Of a DNA stretch of 64,000 nucleotides, positions 59,247 to 64,000 are shown piece after piece; within the stretch, counting starts at the first letter, position 1, and every line of letters starts with the position of its first letter. The notes under the pieces are model-generated. The model saw nothing but the letters and a program-made list of their open reading frames with translations. It had not been told where the DNA came from and made no database searches. The DNA lies in contig CM043962.1 in assembly GCA_014529385.2 (NCBI GenBank), forward strand, positions 149,726,647 through 149,790,646, read 5' to 3'. A program made the position numbers and the translations under genes. The stretch comes from Adiantum capillus-veneris. Taxonomy: Eukaryota > Streptophyta > Polypodiopsida > Polypodiales > Pteridaceae.

Positions 59247-60560
59247 TGTTTTAAGACTTTGTGGCATCTCAAGACTTGAATCTTGAGTGAATGGATGTAA
59301 ACACAGCATTCCCTCGCGGTAACTTAGAGGGGGAGATTTACATGCTTCAACCAAAGGGATATGAAGAAAAGGGTAACGAGAAATTGTAAGGTAGATTGAG
59401 AAATTGTTATGTAGATTGAGAAAGAGCTTGTATGGTTTAAAGTAAGCATCAGGACAGTGGCACCAAAAAATCGATGGATGGATGCTAGATCATGGATTCA
59501 AATGATGCAACTCATATCATTATGTATACATATAGAATTTGAGGGATGGGCAATATATCATCCTATACATATAGAATTTGAGGCATGGGCAATATATCAT
59601 CCTAATGTTGTATATTGATGACATGCTAATTGAAAGTTCTAACATGCTGGATATAAGAGAGCTAAAAGAAGAGTTGTCTAAAAAAATTCAATGAAAGATT
59701 TAAGTGTTGCAAAACGGATACTTGGTATGAAACTATCAAGGGACATGTGGAAGAAGACATTAACACTATCTCAGAAGGATTACATCAAGAGGGTACTAGA
59801 AACGTTTGCTATGCAAAATGAAAAACGAGTTTCTACACCTTTGGCTAGTCACTTTAAATCAAACAAAGGTATATGTCCAAAGAGACAAGAGGAGAGTTTA
59901 TGTGTCTAACACTCCATATGCTGTAACGATAGGTTCTTTAATGTGTGGTATGGTCTGGACAAGGCCAAATATTGCACATGCAGTGGGAGTTATGAATAAA
60001 TTCATGGAGTATTCAAGTAAAGAACATTGATGAACTGTGAAATGGATTAGGTATCTAAAAGGGACAACCATAAATGCTTTATGTTTTGGAGTCACTGGCA
60101 TTTTCTTGCAAAGATATGTTGTTGCAGATATGGCAGTTGACAAAGATACTCAAAGAAGCACTAGAGGCCATGCCTTCATCATTGAAGGCACAACAATAAG
60201 TTGGGCTTCAAAGTTGTAGAAAGCGTTATCGCTACCTACCACAAAAGCACAATATGTATCTCGTAATGCGGCTAGCAAAGAGATTTTGTGACTTCAGAGA
60301 TTTTGGGAGGAGCTTGGATAAAAGCAAGGCAATTGTGTCTTGTATAATGATAGTCAAAGTGCCATTCCCTTTGCAAAGAATTCAACCTTTCACTCGAGAA
60401 CAAATCATATAGAAGTGAGGTATCACTTCATTCGTACCAAGGAACAACTAAAGCTTGGAAAGGTACACATAGTCTAGAATCCTACAGACATATTAACAAA
60501 AGTTAACAAGGAGAAGTTTAGCTTTTTCTCATCTTCAATAGGTATTCAAGGATAAGAAGC
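59247..60560 (+). pseudogene. 3' half of a second Copia type: RT and RNase H
   Basis: MDVNTAFPRGNLEGEIYMLQPKGYEEKG, RKSLYGLKQAS..WHQKIDG, MLYIDDMLIESSNM (catalytic DD), MKDLSVAKRILGMKLSRD, LTLSQKDYIKRVLETFAMQNEKRVSTPLA, GSLMCGMVWTRPNIAHAVGVMNKFM, VKWIRYLKGTT, STRGHAFIIEGTTISWASKL, HIEVRYHFIRTKEQL. Order and motifs are Tork/Tnt1-like Copia. Several stops and a ~48-bp duplication (59530-59615). The front of pol is absent: Copia-1b 3' LTR abuts at 59246. Confidence 0.85.
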
Positions 60561-60754
60561 CAAAACAAAAATCAATCACATGTTTGGTGGAGATAAGTCT
60601 CTAAGTGGGAGATTGTTAAGTATGGAGCTTGATTTACCCTTGTAATTCATTTTAGAAACACGGATGTGTAAGGCCCCCATTATGAGGAGAAGCCATCGTG
60701 TGTGAGAAAAATCACTCGCCAAAAAACCAAAAGTTCATCTCACTGGAATATTCT
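60561..60754 (+). repeat. PPT and partial 3' LTR of the second Copia type
   Basis: CTAAGTGGGAGAT (60601-60613) is a polypurine tract; TGTTAAGTATGGAGCTTG starts the LTR at 60614. It is cut at 60754 by the LTR of Copia-1c. Confidence 0.7.
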
Positions 60755-60981
60755 TATTACCATACATGTGGTACCAATGTGTGTGAACTCATTTAGGACC
60801 GCCGGGCCATTTTTTTCCTCACTAGGAGGTTTTTTCCCTCGGTCATTGTATATACGCCCATCACGCTAGGGCTATCTTATCTTTCCATTGCACACTAAGT
60901 AATACACTCTCTGCTGTGTGCCTTGAGGTTCTTTCGTCTTCTCCAAGTTGTGCGTGTTTTCTTGCAACCCTAATTCCAACA
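60755..60981 (+). repeat. 5' LTR of Copia-1c
   Basis: About 227 bp, starting TATTACCATACATG (TA, not TG) and ending CCAACA. Reverse match to the Copia-1a LTRs. Followed by TTGGTATCATAGCAGG, the primer site. Confidence 0.8.
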
Positions 60982-61059
60982 ATTGGTATCATAGCAGGTT
61001 GCGTCCTTCCGGGCTTAGTGGCCAGCAACTCTAGCACATGCCTGCTCATTTTCTCCAAT

Positions 61060-61960
61060 TTCCATGAACTTTAGTGAGCATCAAGAGGTTGAAAAATACT
61101 TTGGGAAAGCTAGTAGAGCTTGGTCTGCTCAGATTTCTTATTCGGGCTCATTTCGGCCTCCGTTTCCACCACACGCAGTACCGCATAGGCTATTTTGTCA
61201 TTTCAAGCAAATTTTTTGTCAGTGCCATTTTTTGTATAGTTGCGCAAGCTTGTTGGGATGTAAAAGATGCACAAGCTCATGCTTGATTGCATTGTGTGTG
61301 AAGCACGCTATTACTCCTCATATTTGTTCACCAAAATCTGCAAAATAGGCTTGGATATTTTGGCCAGTCTTTATGCAAGTCGTAATGAGGGAAAAATTGC
61401 ATTGTTGCGGAAAAAGCTAGAGTCAAAGATTATGCATGAGGAAGATGAGATGGACACTTTCCTTGGTGGTGTCAAGGATATCAATGAGCAACTTATTTCT
61501 GCAGGTCATTTCTGACAATTTCCTTGTGCAGACTTTTCTTGATGCTTTGCCAGATTCTTATCAGACTTTTGCTAGTACTTGAAGACTTATGAGCCAAGGA
61601 AATCTAGAAGTTGTCAAGTTTGACGCATTATGCGTATTGCTGTTGCAAGTGTCACTTTCCAAAAAAAAAAGGGCTAAACAACGTGCAATTAAACATGCCT
61701 TTATTGCTGCTCAAACAAAAGGTGGTAGCAATAATGTAGCCACTTCTCATGGTTCTTCTACGAGTAGTAAATCACCTATTCCTAATGCTTTTGCTCGCAG
61801 CAATTCATCTAGGAATTTTGGTGAAAAGGGCAAAAAGAAGATGCGTTGCCAGTATTGTAGAGCTAAGGATCACTTGATCAAGTAGTGTTCGAAATTAAAG
61901 GCAAAAGAGACTAAGAAGAAAGAGGCTAGATCCACTATAAGTGCAGTTATTATTGAGTCT
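61060..61960 (+). pseudogene. Copia-1c gag
   Basis: The gag N-terminus is missing: leader-like sequence leads into ACWDVKDAQAHA. Then SRNEGKIALLRKKLESKIMHEEDEMDTFLGGVKDINEQLIS, FDALCVLLLQVSLSKKKRAKQRAI and MRCQYCRAKDHLIK, a zinc knuckle stopped by TAG one residue later. Confidence 0.8.
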
Positions 61961-62029
61961 TCTGTGAAAGGAGATTGTGATGCAATGTTGATGTAGAATG
62001 GGCCTTTAGTGCAGAGTGCACTTATGATC

Positions 62030-63150
62030 CTTTTGTCCATTATGCATGTATGTCAATTGCTATAGATGCTCATATGTGGTACTTTGACAGTGGTGCTACA
62101 AAGCACATTACCTCTCATCGGACTTGTTTACCTCTCTCGAGGATATCCCTCATGGGAATTTAGTCAATTGTGCCAACAATGCCTCTTATCCGGTCAAGGG
62201 AGTTGGAAGATTGTGCTAATTTCTGCGAATGGTAGTTCTTTCACACTTGTTGATGCATTGTATGTATCTGGGGTCAAGAAGAATATTTTGTATGTATATG
62301 CACTTGCTAGACTTGGTCTTGTTGTGAAATTTGTGAATGACATATGTACAGTTCATGATCGCAGTTTTGGTAATGAGATTGTTGGATTGGGCATTTTATG
62401 TCGTGGGCTGTATAAGCTCACTTTGTATGATAAGTGTGGGCAAAATTTTGCAAATGCAGTTGTGGATTTTAAGGCTATTTTAGATGCAACATTTTGGCAT
62501 GCACGTTTTGGGCATCTGAATTTTGCTAGTTTGCTGCGTTTGCAAAAATTTGATATGGTTGCTTCTTTGCCACCTCTTGAAGAACCTGTCAAACATGTTT
62601 GTGAAGGCTGTATTTTTGGTAAGATGCAGCGTTCGAAGTTTCCAAAGGATGGTTCAGTGAGGGCCACACGTAGGTTGCAGCTTGTGCATAGGGATGTTTG
62701 TGGGCCAATGGAAACTCCATCCCTGGGCAATTACCTTTACTTCGTGACTTTCATTGTTGATTACTCTAGGCATGCATGGGTGTATCCGCTTAAAGCAAAG
62801 TCCGAAGTGTTTATGTGCCTCAAACAATTTATGGCTATGGCTGAAAATGTCTCAAAATGTACTGTGGGCACCCTCCGTTGCGATCGAGGCCCTCCATTGC
62901 GATCGAGGGGGGGAGTATATGTCTCATGAATTTAATGCATTTTTGGCTAGTCGTGGGATAAAACACCAATGTACAGTGCCGTATACACCTCAACAAAATG
63001 GTGTTGCTGAGAGCAAAAACAGGTCATTTACGAAAATGGCACGATGTATGGTCAAAAGTCAAGCTTTGTCGCATTTGTTTTGGCTTGAGGGTATCATGTG
63101 TTCCACTTATGTACTTAACATGTGTCCTACAAAAGCTTTGTAGTGTATGA
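62030..63150 (+). pseudogene. Copia-1c protease, pre-integrase and integrase
   Basis: WYFDSGATKHITSH (62075-62120, intact DSGA) goes out of frame at once. From 62180: SFTLVDALYVSGVKKNI, ATFWHARFGHLNFASLL, CEGCIFGKMQRSK, HRDVCGPMETPSLGNYLYFVTFIVDYSRHAWV. Near 62880 a ~19-bp duplication shifts the frame right at the second Asp (CDRGGEYMSHEF). YTPQQNGVAESKNRSFTKMA gives the catalytic Glu, then NMCPTKAL and a stop. Confidence 0.85.
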
Positions 63151-64000
63151 CTCCATATGAAACATGGCATGATAGAAAGCCTTCTATTGAGCACATGCGT
63201 GTTTTTGGTTGTTTGGCTTATGCTTTAAGGCGCCACAAACACAATGCAAAAAATTGGATGATAAGGCTGTCAAATGTATTTTTGTTGGTTATAGTGCTGA
63301 AAGCAAAGGTTACATGTTGTATCATCTTCAAACAAAGCATATCTTGGTCTCACGGTATGTTGTGTTTGTGGAAGATTCTATCAGCCCTTGATGTCATGTA
63401 CTAGAGACAATAATGTAAGACCACAAGACATGTATGACACTTTGTTGCCTCTTTTCAGTGGTGGAAGCTCGAATGTAAACACCAATGAGGTGAATGTACA
63501 GCCTATGGTGGTTTCTGAAATTGTTACAGATCAGCTTATTACCGATGCAGATGTACATGATGTACTTGATGAGGGAAGGGCTGAGAATGAGCAGGCTAGA
63601 GGTATGCCAAAATGGCTGGTGCATACGTTGCGTGACATTAAATTGGATGCACCTTTGTTTAGTCAAACTTGTTCAGGTTCTTGCCATGCATCTTATGCAT
63701 CAGATTGTTATGCTTTGGCTGTGTCTAGCTTATGTGGTATTGAGAAACCTCTGTCTTTTGATGAAGCACAAAATTCAAAGAATTGGATGGCTACCATGCA
63801 ATTAGAATATGATGCACTTATAGAAAATGACACATGGACTTTATGTGATTTGCCTCCTGGAAAAAAGGCCATTAGTACGAAGCGGGTTTATAAGTTGAGA
63901 TTGGTCGCTATAAGACTCAACTTGTTGCAAAGGGTTATACATAGCAAAAAGGCATAGATTATGAAGAGACTTTTGCTCCCACTTGTCATATGACTAATGT
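63151..64000 (+). pseudogene. Copia-1c integrase C-terminus and RT start
   Basis: MTPYETWHDRKPSIEHMRVFGCLAYA, KCIFVGYSAESKGYMLYHLQTKHILVSRYVVFVED (integrase C-terminal block, frame change in between), a variable linker, then KPLSFDEAQNSKNWMATMQLEYDALIENDTWTLCDLPPGKKAI, the RT entry. It runs out of frame near 63890 and leaves the window. Confidence 0.85.

Larger units (their letters stand above)
60755..64000 (+). mobile_element. Copia-1c, 5' part, runs off the window
   Basis: 5' LTR 60755-60981, primer site at 60983, gag, protease, integrase and the start of RT, in the same order as Copia-1a/1b. Many frameshifts and stops. The 3' end is outside the window. Confidence 0.85.

Overview
The window looks like nuclear DNA of a land plant, most likely a seed-free vascular plant such as a fern (inference, low certainty). 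One long DYW-type pentatricopeptide-repeat (PPR) organelle RNA-editing gene sits at the left end with plant-type introns. Almost everything else is old, nested LTR-retrotransposon material with tRNA primer-binding sites typical of plants, plus very many GA, CA and TA microsatellites. No bacterial-style gene organisation, rRNA or CRISPR array is visible.

Layout. 0.5-4.2 kb: PPR-DYW gene on the minus strand, the only convincing host gene. 4.2-9.2 kb: gene-poor DNA with a tRNA-like fragment, a ~240-bp tandem repeat and a decayed pogo/Tc5-like DDE transposase. 9.2-21.3 kb: remnants of a chromovirus-like element (LTR/PBS near 9.36 kb, chromodomain/LTR near 21.2 kb) surrounding a Ty3/gypsy element on the minus strand (10201-19640, TSD ATATG). 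That element is itself split at its reverse-transcriptase FDD motif by a short Copia derivative (11549-15234, TSD ATGAT). 21.3-28.8 kb: non-coding DNA, microsatellites and a Copia fragment.

28.85-34.3 kb: a second gypsy relic split by a Copia element on the minus strand (29827-34138, TSD ATATT, called Copia-1a here). 34.3-36.8 kb and 43.8-47.5 kb: two copies of an LTR family ('family C') that uses a tRNA-Asp-type primer site. Its long leader carries a ~285-bp tandem repeat, each unit centred on a palindrome built from TAAATAATCG and its complement. The second copy runs into a gag fragment and then a two-finger CCCH zinc-finger reading frame that looks captured from a host gene.

36.8-41.9 kb and ~57-59.2 kb hold complementary halves, in opposite orientation, of one nested insertion: LTR family D inside Copia-1b. 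This suggests a ~20-kb rearrangement. 41.9-53.3 kb: gypsy family-1 material on the plus strand (family B: LTR, primer site, RT, RNase H, integrase, chromodomain, 3' LTR), also interrupted. 53.3-58 kb: non-coding DNA with very long CA arrays. 59.2-60.75 kb: 3' half of a different Copia. 60.75-64 kb: Copia-1c, with 5' LTR and gag-protease-integrase-RT running off the end.

Apart from the PPR gene, nearly every protein-like stretch is frameshifted, stopped or truncated. The interest lies in the nesting order, the odd leader palindromes, the apparent gene capture and the broken-apart nested element.
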